From Tsuneonella aeria (GTDB taxonomy: Bacteria > Pseudomonadota > Alphaproteobacteria > Sphingomonadales > Sphingomonadaceae), in NCBI RefSeq assembly GCF_009827495.1, contig NZ_WTZA01000001.1, positions 434,001-498,000 on the forward strand: DNA of 64,000 nucleotides, in the 5' to 3' direction. This document shows, in pieces, positions 9,856 through 19,005 of the stretch. The notes under the pieces are model-generated. The model was not told the origin of the DNA. It saw only the letters and a program-made list of their open reading frames with translations, and did no database searches. Numbering within the stretch: the first letter of the stretch is position 1; each line of letters opens with the position of its first letter. Both the position numbers and the translations under genes were made by a program.

Positions 9856-9908
9856 TCATTCATTGAACCGACAGTCCACCGCAGCTAGAGGCGGGCGCCA
9901 GGATTGTC

Positions 9909-10652
9909 ATGATTTCGGACGGAACTTCAAAGATGCATCTTCGCCTGTTCGCTTCGGCGGCGTTCGCCGCGCTGGCGATTGTCACTGTTCCCGCCGCCGC
10001 GCAGGATGATGCAGCGGCCCCTGCTGCCGAGGCACCCGTCGCTGCGGCCGAAGTCGCGCCGGCCGGTCCGCGTGTCTATGCGCCGATCGATTATTCCATC
10101 GCGAACGATCCGGAAAACGTGCTTCTGCTGGACCTTTCCAACGGCAAGCGCGTCGCCATCCGCCTGATGCCCGATTGGGCGCCCGCGCACGTCGACCGGA
10201 TCAAGACGCTGACCCGGCAGGGCTTCTATGACGGGGTGATCTTTCACCGCGTGATCGAAGGGTTCATGGCGCAGTCCGGCGATCCGACTGGCACGGGCCG
10301 TGGTGGGTCGACGCTTCCGGACCTGAAGGCGGAGTTCAACCCGATGCCGCACCTGCGCGGGACCATTTCGATGGCGCACGCCGCAAGCGACGATTCGGCG
10401 AACAGCCAGTTTTTCATTACGTTCTACCCGCGCTTCAGCCTTGACCGGAAATACACGAACTTCGGACGGGTTATTGCCGGGATGGACGGGATCGACGCGA
10501 TCCAGCGCGGCGAGCCGCCCGCGAATCCCACGGTAATCGTCCAGGCTTCCATCGCAGCGGACGGCAAGCCGCAGGCCTTTGCGCCCCCGCCTGCCGCCCC
10601 GGTCCAGGAAGAGGTGACCGCGGACATGCTGAACGCGCCGCAGACCAATTGA
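9909..10652 (+). CDS. Secreted cyclophilin-type peptidyl-prolyl isomerase
   Basis: A cyclophilin with an N-terminal export signal, so it probably assists protein folding in the periplasm. The signal is HLRLFASAAFAALAIVTVPAAAQ with a likely cut after AAA. The isomerase core shows GFYDGVIFHRVIEGFMAQSGDPTGTG and SMAHAASDDSANSQFFI; the catalytic Arg is in FHRV. Alanine- and proline-rich linkers flank the domain. ATG 9909 has AGGA five bases upstream, but ATG 9933 would give a cleaner signal peptide. It precedes queA by 15 bases. Confidence 0.88.
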   Translation: MISDGTSKMHLRLFASAAFAALAIVTVPAAAQDDAAAPAAEAPVAAAEVAPAGPRVYAPIDYSIANDPENVLLLDLSNGKRVAIRLMPDWAPAHVDRIKTLTRQGFYDGVIFHRVIEGFMAQSGDPTGTGRGGSTLPDLKAEFNPMPHLRGTISMAHAASDDSANSQFFITFYPRFSLDRKYTNFGRVIAGMDGIDAIQRGEPPANPTVIVQASIAADGKPQAFAPPPAAPVQEEVTADMLNAPQTN

Positions 10653-10667
10653 CCTGGCCGGCACGCC

Positions 10668-11693
10668 ATGCGTGTTGACCTGTTCGATTTCGATCTTCCG
10701 CCAGACCTGATCGCCCTTCGCCCGGCGCGGCCGCGTGATGCGGCGCGGCTGCTGGTCGCCCAAGGCGAACGGCCTTTCACCGACCGCACGGTGCGTGACC
10801 TGCCCTCGTTCCTGCGTCCCGGTGACGTTCTGGTATTCAACGATACCCGCGTCATCCCCGCGCAGTTGGAAGGGAAGCGGGGCGATGCGCGGATCGGCGC
10901 CACGCTGCACAAGCGTATCGATCTCAGGCGCTGGCAGGCGTTCATCCGCAACGCCAAACGGCTGCGGGAGGGGGATACAATCGCTTTTCCCGCCGGTGTC
11001 ACAGCCAGCGCCGAAACCCGCCACGCGGATGGATCGTGGACTCTGGCCTTCGACGGCGATGACCCGGTGGAGGTCCTACTGGAGCGGGCAGGGAGCATGC
11101 CACTACCGCCATACATCGCGGGCAAGCGTCCAACCGATGACGCGGATCGCGCCGATTATCAGACCATGTTCGCGGACAAGGACGGCGCCGTTGCCGCGCC
11201 CACCGCTGCGCTCCACTTCACGCCGGAGCTGATCGCGGCGCTTGATGCAGCGGGCGTGGGTCGTGAAATGCTTACCCTGCATGTCGGGGCGGGCACATTC
11301 CTGCCGGTGAAGGCAGAAGATACCACCGACCACGCGATGCACGCCGAATGGGGCCGGATCGACGCCGAAACCGCCGCCCGGCTCAATGCGGCGCGCGCAG
11401 CGGGCGGACGCCTGATCGCAGTAGGGACGACGAGCCTTCGCCTTCTGGAAAGCGCAGCCAGGGCTGATGGTATCCATGCCTTTGAGGGCGACACGTCGAT
11501 CTTCATCACCCCCGGCTACCGCTTTCACGCGGTGGACGGGTTGATGACCAACTTCCACCTTCCCCGATCAACACTGTTCATGCTTGTAAGCGCGCTGATG
11601 GGGCGGGAGCGGATGCAGGCCGTATACGCCCACGCCATCAGCCACGGCTATCGCTTCTACAGCTACGGCGATTCCTCGCTGTTGCTCCCCTGA
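10668..11693 (+). CDS. queA: S-adenosylmethionine:tRNA ribosyltransferase-isomerase
   Basis: Transfers and rearranges the ribosyl part of S-adenosylmethionine onto preQ1 at the wobble base of tRNA, giving epoxyqueuosine. Family motifs are all present: [48 protein letters not shown] and [17 protein letters not shown]. The length of 341 aa is standard. The gene starts 15 bases after the cyclophilin. The enzyme for the preceding step, tgt, lies 3.2 kb downstream rather than adjacent; a cupin, an ABC exporter and DUF481 lie between them. Confidence 0.96.
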   Translation: MRVDLFDFDLPPDLIALRPARPRDAARLLVAQGERPFTDRTVRDLPSFLRPGDVLVFNDTRVIPAQLEGKRGDARIGATLHKRIDLRRWQAFIRNAKRLREGDTIAFPAGVTASAETRHADGSWTLAFDGDDPVEVLLERAGSMPLPPYIAGKRPTDDADRADYQTMFADKDGAVAAPTAALHFTPELIAALDAAGVGREMLTLHVGAGTFLPVKAEDTTDHAMHAEWGRIDAETAARLNAARAAGGRLIAVGTTSLRLLESAARADGIHAFEGDTSIFITPGYRFHAVDGLMTNFHLPRSTLFMLVSALMGRERMQAVYAHAISHGYRFYSYGDSSLLLP

Positions 11694-11699
11694 GTTCTC

Positions 11700-12095
11700 C
11701 TATTCGGTCGTTTTCCCGTCAAAGTGCTCGTGCGCCGCGTTCGCCTCTTCAGCGGTGCGGTGAACGGTTCCGTCGATATGTTCGGGCGGGCTGTAGATCG
11801 TGTACATCTTCAGCGGCTCGTCGCCGGTGCAGCGCACGTTGTGCCGCGCACCCTGGGGCACGATGATCGCGTCGTCAGCCTTCACCGCATAACGATTGTC
11901 ATCGACGGTGACTTCGCCTTCACCCGCTTCGAAGCGGAAGAACTGGTCGCGATCGTCGTGCACCTCGGCGCCGATTTCCTCGCCCGGCTTCAGGGTCATC
12001 ACGACAAGCTGAAGGTTGTGGCCGGTGTAGAGCACGCGTCGGAAATCAGCGTTGTCTTCGGTCACGGTCTCGATGTTGTCGTGGTAGCCCTTCAT
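11700..12095 (-). CDS. Single-domain cupin
   Basis: A 131-residue cupin of the mannose-6-phosphate-isomerase-like type. Both cupin motifs are visible: motif 1 as GEEIGAEVHDDRDQFFRFEAGEGEV around 38-62, motif 2 as PQGARHNVRCTG. The metal ligands would be a His, Glu/Gln and His from these. ATG 12095 has GGAGG six bases upstream, and the longer frame to 12275 would run through the divergent ABC gene region. No substrate can be named. It converges on queA with 6 bases between the stops. Confidence 0.82.
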   Translation of the reverse strand: MKGYHDNIETVTEDNADFRRVLYTGHNLQLVVMTLKPGEEIGAEVHDDRDQFFRFEAGEGEVTVDDNRYAVKADDAIIVPQGARHNVRCTGDEPLKMYTIYSPPEHIDGTVHRTAEEANAAHEHFDGKTTE

Positions 12096-12243
12096 CTGTT
12101 TCCTCCGATGTTGATGGGTTTGCAGTTGTAACGCGGCGATCCACTTTTCGGTCCGGCCCGACCGACCATCTGCCGGCGCCTGCCGGAAAACCGGGTGGCC
12201 CCTGTTTGACCTGTTCCGTCTGCCGCAGCAAGGTTCGTGGCGG

Positions 12244-13179
12244 ATGGATACGATTCTCGAAATCGAAGGGCTCACTAAGGTCTATCCCAGTGGGCTGACG
12301 GCGCTCGATGGCGTGGATCTCACGATCCGCCGTGGGGAAATCTTCGCGTTGCTGGGACCGAACGGTGCCGGGAAGACGACGTTGATCGGCGCTGTCTGCG
12401 GAATCGTGCGCGCGACCGGCGGCAATATTCGCGCATTCGGGCATGACCTGCGAACGGATTGGCGCAGCGCGCGGCGCCGGATCGGGCTGGTGCCGCAGGA
12501 GCTTGGCTTCGACATGTTCGACACTGTCGAGCGGCAGGTCGCCTATTCGCGGGGATTGTTTGGCTGCGCGCCCAATGCTGCCAGAATCGAGGAGGTGCTG
12601 CGTTCGCTCAGCCTGTGGGACAAGCGGCGCGAACAGATCCGCGCGCTCAGCGGAGGGATGAAGCGGCGGGTGCTGATCGCAAAGGCGCTGAGCCACGATC
12701 CTGAGCTCCTCTTTCTCGACGAGCCAACCGCTGGCGTGGATGTGGAACTGCGGCGCGACATGTGGCGCCAGATTGGCGTGCTGCGTGAACAGGGCGTCAC
12801 CGTGATCCTCACCACCCACTACATCGAGGAGGCGGAAGAGATGGCCGACCGGGTGGGAGTGATCGACAAGGGGCGCCTGCTGCTGGTGGACGACAAGGCC
12901 GCGATCATGGCACGGCTCGGCCGAACGGAAGCGCGTTTCCGCCTGGCGCAGCCGCTCGCTGCCGTGCCGCATAGCTTGTGCGCATATTCCCTCCATTTGG
13001 AAGACGACGGCAGGACGCTGGTGTATCGCGGCGGCAACGGGGCAGGGCAGGGCAAGGCGGAGGTGGCCGCAATCGCCCAGGCGCTCTCCAGGGAAGACAT
13101 ACCTTTCATGGCGCTCGACCAGATAGAATCGAGCCTTGAGGATATTTTCGTCAACCTGGTGGAGGACGGCGTCGCATGA
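12244..13179 (+). CDS. ABC exporter ATP-binding protein
   Basis: Nucleotide-binding subunit of an ABC-2 type exporter, most like YadG and the drug/antibiotic-resistance group. Walker A is GPNGAGKTT near residue 39, the signature is LSGGMKRR, and Walker B is LLFLDEPTAG followed by the H-loop TTHYIEEAEE. A C-terminal domain of about 90 residues follows the ATPase core. The start at ATG 12244 is directly preceded by GTGGCGG. It overlaps its permease by ATGA. The cargo cannot be told from the sequence. Confidence 0.92.
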   Translation: MDTILEIEGLTKVYPSGLTALDGVDLTIRRGEIFALLGPNGAGKTTLIGAVCGIVRATGGNIRAFGHDLRTDWRSARRRIGLVPQELGFDMFDTVERQVAYSRGLFGCAPNAARIEEVLRSLSLWDKRREQIRALSGGMKRRVLIAKALSHDPELLFLDEPTAGVDVELRRDMWRQIGVLREQGVTVILTTHYIEEAEEMADRVGVIDKGRLLLVDDKAAIMARLGRTEARFRLAQPLAAVPHSLCAYSLHLEDDGRTLVYRGGNGAGQGKAEVAAIAQALSREDIPFMALDQIESSLEDIFVNLVEDGVA

Positions 13180-13940
13180 TCGGCTGGCGCTCTACGTACG
13201 CGATCTACCGCAACGAACTCATGCGCTTCATGCGCACGGTTTTTGGCTCGCTGGTGTCGCCGGTGCTGACCACCAGCCTCTATTTCATCGTGTTCGGCGC
13301 CGCGATAGGCGGCCAGATGCGCGCGGTGGGCGGGGTCGACTACGGGGCGTTCATCGTGCCCGGCCTGCTGATGCTCACTCTGCTCAGCGAAAGCACCAGC
13401 AACGCCAGCTTCGGCATTTACATGCCGCGCTTCACGGGCGCCATCTATGAACTTCTTTCGGCACCAGTGGGGGTCGCGGAAACGCTGATCGGCTTCGTGG
13501 GCGCCGCGGCAACCAAGAGCCTGATCCTTGCGGCGGTGATACTGCTGACTGCGAACCTGTTCGTCGACTATACAGTTGCACACCCGGTATTGGCGGTTCT
13601 TTATATCGTTCTCGTCAGCGCAAGTTTCTCGCTGCTCGGCTTCATCCTCGGCGTCTGGGCCGAAGGGTTCGAGAAGCTGCAAATGGTTCCGATGCTGATC
13701 CTCACTCCACTGACGTTCCTTGGCGGTACCTTCTATTCGATCGACATGCTCGCCGAACCGTGGCGCACGGTCGCGCTGTTCAATCCAATCGTATATCTGG
13801 TGAACGGCCTGCGCTGGACTTTCTATGGAGAGGCGGATGTGAGCATCGGCGTCTCGCTGGGTCTGACACTCGTGTTCCTGGCACTGTGCATCGCAGTCAT
13901 CGCTTGGATCTTTCGCTCGGGGTGGCGACTGCGGAGCTGA
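13176..13940 (+). CDS. ABC-2 type exporter permease
   Basis: Membrane subunit paired with the ATPase before it. The 254 residues contain about six hydrophobic helices, with the ABC-2 signature segment LILTPLTFLGGTFYSIDMLAEPWRTVALFNPIVYLVNGLRW split across a loop, as in YadH and NodJ-like permeases. It starts within the ATPase stop (ATGA), implying equal synthesis. Half-size subunits of this type usually dimerise. It is followed 18 bases later by a DUF481 outer-membrane protein. Confidence 0.92.
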   Translation: MIGWRSTYAIYRNELMRFMRTVFGSLVSPVLTTSLYFIVFGAAIGGQMRAVGGVDYGAFIVPGLLMLTLLSESTSNASFGIYMPRFTGAIYELLSAPVGVAETLIGFVGAAATKSLILAAVILLTANLFVDYTVAHPVLAVLYIVLVSASFSLLGFILGVWAEGFEKLQMVPMLILTPLTFLGGTFYSIDMLAEPWRTVALFNPIVYLVNGLRWTFYGEADVSIGVSLGLTLVFLALCIAVIAWIFRSGWRLRS

Positions 13941-13958
13941 CGCGCTAACGCCGCGGCG

Positions 13959-14906
13959 ATGCTGAAAACAACCATCTTTCTGGCATTTTCGGGCCTGGCA
14001 TGGACGATGTCCGCGAATGCGGCGCTTCCCGCGCCTGTGCGTGACATGATCCGTGCCGCCATCGCCACGGGGGACGCCGCCAAGGTCGCCACGGTCGCCG
14101 AAATCGCCCGCGCTGCCTATCCTGGCGATGTCGCGGAGGTCGACGCTTTGGAGCGCGACTTCCATGCGCAGCATGCCGCGGCGGCCGCCGCCGAGGATGC
14201 GGCGCTGGCAGAGGCGCGGCGCAATGCGGGCGTGTTCGACCTGTGGAAAGGGCGCGGCGAACTCAGCGGCTTCCGCTCCACCGGCAATTCCGACAATGCC
14301 GGCATCGGCGGCTCGGTAACCCTCACGCGCACTGGCCCCGCCTGGAGCCACAAGCTCACCGGGCGAGCCGATGTCCAGCGTTCTCGCGGCCAGACAACGC
14401 GCGACCAGCTCACCGCCTTGTACGAACCGCGAATCGAGATCCGGGAAGGTCTGTTCGCCTATGGCCTGGCGCAATACGAACGTGACCGTTTCCAGGGCTT
14501 CGCCGGCCGCTATGCCGTTTCCGGCGGCGTCGGATATCGCCTGGTCCACGGGCCGAAGATGGACCTTTCGATCAAGACGGGTCCGGCGTACCGCGTCACG
14601 CATTTCGTGGACGGGGGACGGGACAGCCGACTGGCCGGCCTGTTCGGCCTCGATTTCGACTGGCGGATCGCAGAAGGGCTGATCTTTACCCAGGATGCCA
14701 ACGCGGTGGCCGCGGCCGGCGGGGCAGCTGTAGCACTGGTTGATTCCCGCAGCACGACCGTGAACCTCGTGTCCGGGCTGGAGGCCAAGGTCACGCGGCG
14801 ACTCAGCACCCGCGTCTCCTATTCGGTCGATTACGACAGCGAGCCGGCGATCGGCCGCGCCACCACCGACACGATGACGCGCTTCGGCTTTGTTTACGGT
14901 TTCTGA
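13959..14906 (+). CDS. DUF481 outer-membrane beta-barrel protein
   Basis: A 315-residue secreted protein with a signal peptide ([20 protein letters not shown]) and an alanine-rich helical spacer at about 25-88. The DUF481 barrel starts near [20 protein letters not shown]. Alternating polar and aromatic strands and a C-terminal Phe (FGFVYGF) mark it as an outer-membrane barrel. The function of the family is not known. It sits between the ABC permease and tgt, 10 bases before tgt. Confidence 0.8.
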   Translation: MLKTTIFLAFSGLAWTMSANAALPAPVRDMIRAAIATGDAAKVATVAEIARAAYPGDVAEVDALERDFHAQHAAAAAAEDAALAEARRNAGVFDLWKGRGELSGFRSTGNSDNAGIGGSVTLTRTGPAWSHKLTGRADVQRSRGQTTRDQLTALYEPRIEIREGLFAYGLAQYERDRFQGFAGRYAVSGGVGYRLVHGPKMDLSIKTGPAYRVTHFVDGGRDSRLAGLFGLDFDWRIAEGLIFTQDANAVAAAGGAAVALVDSRSTTVNLVSGLEAKVTRRLSTRVSYSVDYDSEPAIGRATTDTMTRFGFVYGF

Positions 14907-14916
14907 TCGGCACCCC

Positions 14917-16044
14917 ATGGCCCGCTTCGCATTTTCGATCTCCGCCACGGACGGCAAGGCGCGCACCGGGACGATTGCAATGGAGCGCGGAGAGATCCGC
15001 ACACCTGCCTTCATGCCCGTGGGCACCGCCGCGACGGTAAAGGCGATGAAGCCGGAGACCGTCCGCGAGACCGGCGCGGACATAATACTGGGAAATACGT
15101 ACCACCTGATGCTCCGCCCGGGTGCGGAGCGGGTCGCACGCCTGGGCGGGTTGCACCGCTTCATGAACTGGGACCGGCCGATCCTGACCGACAGCGGTGG
15201 ATACCAGGTGATGAGCCTGGCCGACCTGCGAAAGTTGACGGAGGAGGGCGTGTCCTTCCGCAGCCATATCGACGGCTCGCGCCATATGCTGACACCCGAA
15301 CGATCGATGGAAATCCAGCGATTGCTGGGCAGCGATATCGTCATGGCATTCGACGAATGCCCGCGTGCGGACCGTCCGCTTGGTGAGATCGAGGTGAGCA
15401 TGGAGCGCTCGATGCGCTGGGCTCGCCGGAGCCGCGATGCATTCGACGAGGGCGGGGAGCATGCCGCGCGGTCGGCCCTATTCGGCATTCAGCAGGGCGC
15501 GCTTGACGAGCGGCTGCGCGCACGGTCGGCAGGTGCACTGCAGGAGATTGGTTTCGACGGCTACGCCATCGGTGGTCTCGCCGTGGGGGAGGGGCAGGAG
15601 GCCATGTTTGCGACGCTCGACTTCGCGCCGGGTCAGCTCCCGGCAGACCGTCCGCGCTACCTTATGGGGGTGGGGAAGCCCGACGACCTCGTGGGCGCGG
15701 TCCTGCGCGGCGTGGACATGTTCGATTGCGTGCTGCCCACGCGCTCCGGACGCAACGGCCAGGCGTTCACGTGGAGCGGGCCGCTCAATCTACGGAACGC
15801 TCGCCATGCGGAGGACACTGGGCCGCTCGATGCGGAGTGTTCTTGCAGCGTGTGCGGCACGTACGGCCGCGCTTACCTGCATCATCTGACGAAGGCGGGT
15901 GAAATGCTCGGCGCGATGCTGCTGACCGAGCACAACCTGTCGTTCTATCAGCAACTCATGTCGAGCATGCGAACGGCCATCGCCGAAGAGGCGATGACGC
16001 CATTCGCGACAGCCTTTTTCGAAAGGTATTCGGGCGGGGCGTAA
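14917..16044 (+). CDS. tgt: Queuine/preQ1 tRNA-ribosyltransferase
   Basis: Exchanges guanine at the wobble position of GUN-anticodon tRNAs for preQ1, the step before QueA. The catalytic Asp is in [12 protein letters not shown], the second conserved Asp in [17 protein letters not shown], and the zinc site is [16 protein letters not shown] with a nearby His. ATG 14917 gives 375 aa, the usual length; the frame extends 9 codons upstream only into DUF481. Together with queA it completes the late queuosine steps except epoxide reduction (QueG or QueH not seen). Confidence 0.96.
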   Translation: MARFAFSISATDGKARTGTIAMERGEIRTPAFMPVGTAATVKAMKPETVRETGADIILGNTYHLMLRPGAERVARLGGLHRFMNWDRPILTDSGGYQVMSLADLRKLTEEGVSFRSHIDGSRHMLTPERSMEIQRLLGSDIVMAFDECPRADRPLGEIEVSMERSMRWARRSRDAFDEGGEHAARSALFGIQQGALDERLRARSAGALQEIGFDGYAIGGLAVGEGQEAMFATLDFAPGQLPADRPRYLMGVGKPDDLVGAVLRGVDMFDCVLPTRSGRNGQAFTWSGPLNLRNARHAEDTGPLDAECSCSVCGTYGRAYLHHLTKAGEMLGAMLLTEHNLSFYQQLMSSMRTAIAEEAMTPFATAFFERYSGGA

Positions 16045-16058
16045 CGCCGCCGCCGACG

Positions 16059-16229
16059 TCACCGCGCAAAGTCGCGCTGTTCCATGGCAGTGCCCGGGTA
16101 GGCGACGAACCGGCCCGACAGGCGATCGAGAAAACCGGCGCCAATGCGGCTCGCGTACGCTTGGGCCTGCTGAAGATCAGCATACCATTTTCCGACACGG
16201 TTCGGGGTTACGAAACGGAACTTTGTCAT
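16059..16229 (-). CDS. Small 56-residue protein, unknown function
   Basis: A short frame that is easily missed. ATG 16229 is preceded by GGGAGGG four bases upstream, one of the best ribosome-binding sites in the window. The product begins MTKFRFVTPNRVGKWYADLQ and continues QAQAYASRIGAGFLDRLSGR before ending MEQRDFAR. It is soluble, basic, with no Cys and no membrane segment. It converges on tgt with 14 bases between stops and lies downstream of the rpsD terminator, so it needs its own promoter. I recognise no family with certainty. Confidence 0.7.
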   Translation of the reverse strand: MTKFRFVTPNRVGKWYADLQQAQAYASRIGAGFLDRLSGRFVAYPGTAMEQRDFAR

Positions 16230-16315
16230 TTCACCCTCCCAATGCGCGCGGGGTGGGCGAGTTCCTAGGTTGCTGAAAGTTATCGGCGAATGCCTTTGAG
16301 AGGCGGCTATACAGC

Positions 16316-16345
16316 AAAAAGGGCGGCCGTTCGGGCCGCCCTTTT
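16316..16345. terminator. Bidirectional terminator after rpsD
   Basis: A perfect 8-bp GC stem (16321-16328 with 16334-16341, loop GTTCG) is flanked by AAAAA on one side and TTTT on the other. On the minus strand it lies 24 bases after the rpsD stop and has a T5 tract, so it should end that transcript; it could also stop read-through from tgt. Confidence 0.88.
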
Positions 16346-16368
16346 CGTGACTTCATTCGAAAGCCGGA

Positions 16369-16983
16369 TCAGCGTGAATAGAACTCGACAACCAGGTTCG
16401 GTTCCATCGTCACGGGGTAAGGTACCTCGTCCAGCTTGGGAACGCGCGTGAAGGTGATCTTGTCCGTACCGTCGGCGCTGACGTAATCGGGAATGTCCCG
16501 CTCCGGCAGGCTCTGCGCTTCGATGATGAGCGCCATTTCCTTCGCCTTGTCGCCCAGGCTGATCACGTCGCCCGCGGCGATACGGCGGCTGGCGATGTTG
16601 CACTTCACGCCGTTGACGCGAATGTGGCCGTGGCTGACGATCTGACGTGCCGCGAAGATCGTCGGCGCGAACTTGGCGCGATAGACGACCATGTCGAGAC
16701 GGCGCTCGAGCAGTCCGATCAGGTTCTGACCGGTGTCGCCCTTCATGCGCGCAGCTTCGGCATATGTCGCCTTGAACTGCTTTTCCGTCACGTCACCATA
16801 GTAACCCTTGAGCTTCTGCTTGGCGCGCAACTGCAGGCCGAAGTCGCTCATCTTGCCCTTGCGGCGCTGGCCATGCTGACCAGGGCCGTAAGAACGGCGA
16901 TTGACGGGGGACGACGGGCGACCCCAGATGTTCTCGCCCATGCGGCGGTCGAGTTTGTGCTTGGCGCTCTTGCGCTTCGACAT
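16369..16983 (-). CDS. rpsD: 30S ribosomal protein S4
   Basis: Primary 16S rRNA-binding protein that starts assembly of the small subunit body and contributes to decoding accuracy. The 204 residues are full length, with the N-terminal [29 protein letters not shown] segment typical of alphaproteobacteria and the S4 RNA-binding domain around [15 protein letters not shown] and SHGHIRVNG. It is monocistronic here, away from the main ribosomal operons, with its own promoter and terminator. Confidence 0.97.
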   Translation of the reverse strand: MSKRKSAKHKLDRRMGENIWGRPSSPVNRRSYGPGQHGQRRKGKMSDFGLQLRAKQKLKGYYGDVTEKQFKATYAEAARMKGDTGQNLIGLLERRLDMVVYRAKFAPTIFAARQIVSHGHIRVNGVKCNIASRRIAAGDVISLGDKAKEMALIIEAQSLPERDIPDYVSADGTDKITFTRVPKLDEVPYPVTMEPNLVVEFYSR

Positions 16984-17108
16984 GATGTCGGTCCTTCATT
17001 TGCTGTCACGGCCACGGCGGCCATGTTCAAAGCCCGGTACGCCCGGCAGACCGTGTCGTCCGCCGCGATCGCCGCTTCACCGGGGTGCGGGATCAAATGC
17101 GAGGCGCG

Positions 17109-17136
17109 CGCATAGCATGAAAGGCGCCCGGGTCAA
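17109..17136 (-). promoter_or_regulatory. Probable sigma-70 promoter of rpsD
   Basis: Read on the minus strand, TTGACC (17131-17136), a 16-base spacer and TATGCG (17109-17114) make a good -35/-10 pair about 125 bases before the rpsD start. The leader left between would be over 100 nt, long enough for structure, but no recognised regulatory element is seen in it. Confidence 0.45.
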
Positions 17137-17183
17137 CCCGTGCGCTCTCGACAAACCGGCAGGAAGCGGCCAACCGGCGCGGC

Positions 17184-17495
17184 ATGACCGACACCATCCT
17201 TCCGCCTGATAGTTGCACCACCATGCTCGAAGTGCGCGCGGGGGTTGATCAAACGGACCGGGAACTGATGGCCCTGCTTGATCGGCGGTTCGGCTACATG
17301 CGCGCCGCCGCGCGGATCAAGCCGGATCGCGAAACCGTGCGGGACGAAGGTCGCAAAGCGGCGGTCATTTCGGCCGCTGTCTCCGACGCCTCTGCGCGCA
17401 ACCTGCCCGGCAAGGCGATTGGCGACTTGTGGGAGCGGCTCGTCGAAGCTTCCATCGCCTACGAGACCGAGGAGTGGGATCGGCTGCGCGGTTGA
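17184..17495 (+). CDS. AroQ-type monofunctional chorismate mutase
   Basis: An all-helical chorismate mutase of 103 residues, which would rearrange chorismate to prephenate for phenylalanine and tyrosine synthesis. The family pattern is visible: LEVRAGVDQTDRELMALLDRRFGYMRAAARIK, with the conserved Arg and Lys that bind the substrate, and a C-terminal helix IGDLWERLVEASIAYE. It is not fused to prephenate dehydratase or DAHP synthase. The isochorismate pyruvate lyase PchB shares this fold, so that activity is a possible alternative. Confidence 0.82.
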   Translation: MTDTILPPDSCTTMLEVRAGVDQTDRELMALLDRRFGYMRAAARIKPDRETVRDEGRKAAVISAAVSDASARNLPGKAIGDLWERLVEASIAYETEEWDRLRG

Positions 17496-17550
17496 TCCGC
17501 GACCGCTCACCGAGAGCAGTGCATCCCGCCGGAGAATGCGTTGGATGCCC

Positions 17551-18276
17551 CTAGTCGCGGTCGGGTTTGGCAAGATGGCTCAGCACGCCGCGCATCGTCC
17601 GGACCTCCAGGTGGTTCCAGCCCGGTTTGCTTAACAGGGTGCGCAACGTGCGGCGCGTATGCGGGCGGCGGCTTTCCGGCCGGAAAAATCCTTTTGGTTC
17701 AAGCATGGCTTCGAGCTGGGCGATCATCCCGTCGAGCTCTTCCTGCGGGGCGGGCGGCAGCAGCTCCTTGGCGGTGGGTGAGCTGAGGGCCTGGGTTTTC
17801 GACCATTCGTAGGCGGCGATAATCACCGCCTGCGCCAGGTTGAGGGAACCGAATTCCGGGTTGATCGGGACGGTCAGGATGGCCCGCGCGAGGGCGACGT
17901 CCTCGGTCTCCAGTCCCGACCGCTCGGGGCCAAACAGGATCGCGCTGCGCCCAGGGTTGCCGTGCATCTCCCGCGCGGCGTCCTCCGGCGTCAGGACCGG
18001 TTTCGAGACACCCCGTTTCCGCACCGTGGTGGCGTACACATGCGCGCAATCGGCAACCGCCTCGGCCGTCGTGGCGAACACGCGGGCCTTTTCAAGCACC
18101 ACGTCGGCACCCGCCGCCGCCGGCCCTGCCGCAGGGTTGGGCCACCCGTCGCGCGGTTCGACAAGGCGCATCTCGGTCAGCCCGAAGTTCAGCATCGCCC
18201 GCGCTGCCGTCCCGATGTTCTCCCCCAACTGCGGGCGGACGAGAACGACGATCGGGTTATCAGCGGCCATTGTCAT
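17551..18276 (-). CDS. trmJ: SpoU-family RNA 2'-O-methyltransferase (TrmJ group)
   Basis: Predicted to methylate the 2'-OH of a tRNA nucleotide, by family position 32 (TrmJ). It is a knotted SPOUT enzyme: [25 protein letters not shown] at the N-terminus, [16 protein letters not shown] in the middle and the knot-forming [15 protein letters not shown] after it. ATG 18276 and ATG 18270 are both plausible; either overlaps the end of nrdR, so translation is probably coupled. The C-terminal tail of about 70 residues contains the basic [13 protein letters not shown] segment. Confidence 0.85.
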   Translation of the reverse strand: MTMAADNPIVVLVRPQLGENIGTAARAMLNFGLTEMRLVEPRDGWPNPAAGPAAAGADVVLEKARVFATTAEAVADCAHVYATTVRKRGVSKPVLTPEDAAREMHGNPGRSAILFGPERSGLETEDVALARAILTVPINPEFGSLNLAQAVIIAAYEWSKTQALSSPTAKELLPPAPQEELDGMIAQLEAMLEPKGFFRPESRRPHTRRTLRTLLSKPGWNHLEVRTMRGVLSHLAKPDRD

Positions 18277-18751
18277 CGGCTTGCGCAACGTCTCGGACGC
18301 TGCTGGCGAATTCCTCAAAATCGCGCGCCTCGCTGAAATCGCGATAGACGCTGGCGAAACGGATATAGGCAACGCTATCGAGCTGACGGAGGCCTTCCAT
18401 CACCATCTCGCCGATGCGGGACGACGGAATTTCGCTCTCCCCCGCAGTTTCGACCTGGCGCTGGATACCGCTGACGAGCTGATCGAGGCGTTCCTGCTCG
18501 AGGCCGCGCTTGCGCACTGCGAGGGCGATGGATTGTTCCAGCTTGCTGCGGTCGAATGGCTCGCGCCGACCGGTGCCGTCATCCGGCCCGTTCTTGACCA
18601 CGAAGACCTCACGCAACTGGACGCGTTCGAACGTGGTGAACCGTGCCCCGCAGCTTTCGCACTGGCGGCGCCGACGGATCGAGGTGCTGTCCTCGGTCGG
18701 GCGGCTGTCCTTGACCTGCGAATCGTCGTGAGCGCAGAACGGACAGCGCAT
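18260..18751 (-). CDS. nrdR: Ribonucleotide reductase transcriptional repressor
   Basis: ATP/dATP-sensing repressor of ribonucleotide reductase genes. The N-terminal zinc ribbon has C3, C6, C31 and C34, and the ATP-cone follows from about residue 48 ([25 protein letters not shown]). At 163 aa it is normal. It lies at the head of the nrdR-trmJ pair with overlapping genes, downstream of glyA and a small membrane protein, an arrangement frequent in alphaproteobacteria. Confidence 0.95.
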   Translation of the reverse strand: MRCPFCAHDDSQVKDSRPTEDSTSIRRRRQCESCGARFTTFERVQLREVFVVKNGPDDGTGRREPFDRSKLEQSIALAVRKRGLEQERLDQLVSGIQRQVETAGESEIPSSRIGEMVMEGLRQLDSVAYIRFASVYRDFSEARDFEEFASSVRDVAQADDNGR

Positions 18752-18763
18752 CCCGGCCTGCGC

Positions 18764-19003
18764 TTACTTCTTTACGCGGTTGTAGAGTGCGATACCGGCG
18801 CCCGCGGCGAGGCCCAACGGCAGCGATACGAACGGCAACAGGACCCCGGCCACCGCTCCGATCGCCGCACCGGTCAGGACAGGCTTGGTCGAAGGGTGGT
18901 GCATCCCTTCGCGGGCCATGCCGCTGACTTCGTTCTTCACGTCGGCAACCCAGTCCTGCCTGCCGCCGTTGTCATTATTGTCGAAGTTGCCGTTGTTTTC
19001 CAT
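18764..19003 (-). CDS. Small glycine-zipper-like membrane protein
   Basis: A 79-residue protein with an Asn/Asp/Gly-rich polar head (MENNGNFDNNDNGGRQDW) and a single hydrophobic stretch VLTGAAIGAVAGVLLPFVSLPLGLAA containing small-residue repeats, ending in a basic tail. ATG 19003 has GGAAGGA eight bases upstream. It sits 2 bases after the glyA stop and 12 before nrdR on the same strand, so it is in the glyA transcript. The function is unknown. Confidence 0.72.
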   Translation of the reverse strand: MENNGNFDNNDNGGRQDWVADVKNEVSGMAREGMHHPSTKPVLTGAAIGAVAGVLLPFVSLPLGLAAGAGIALYNRVKK

Positions 19004-19005
19004 GT

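Noticed and set aside
12819..15488. 889-codon open frame on the minus strand across the ABC genes, DUF481 and tgt
   Set aside because: It is antisense to four well-supported genes, has no recognisable domain and has shadow-like composition.
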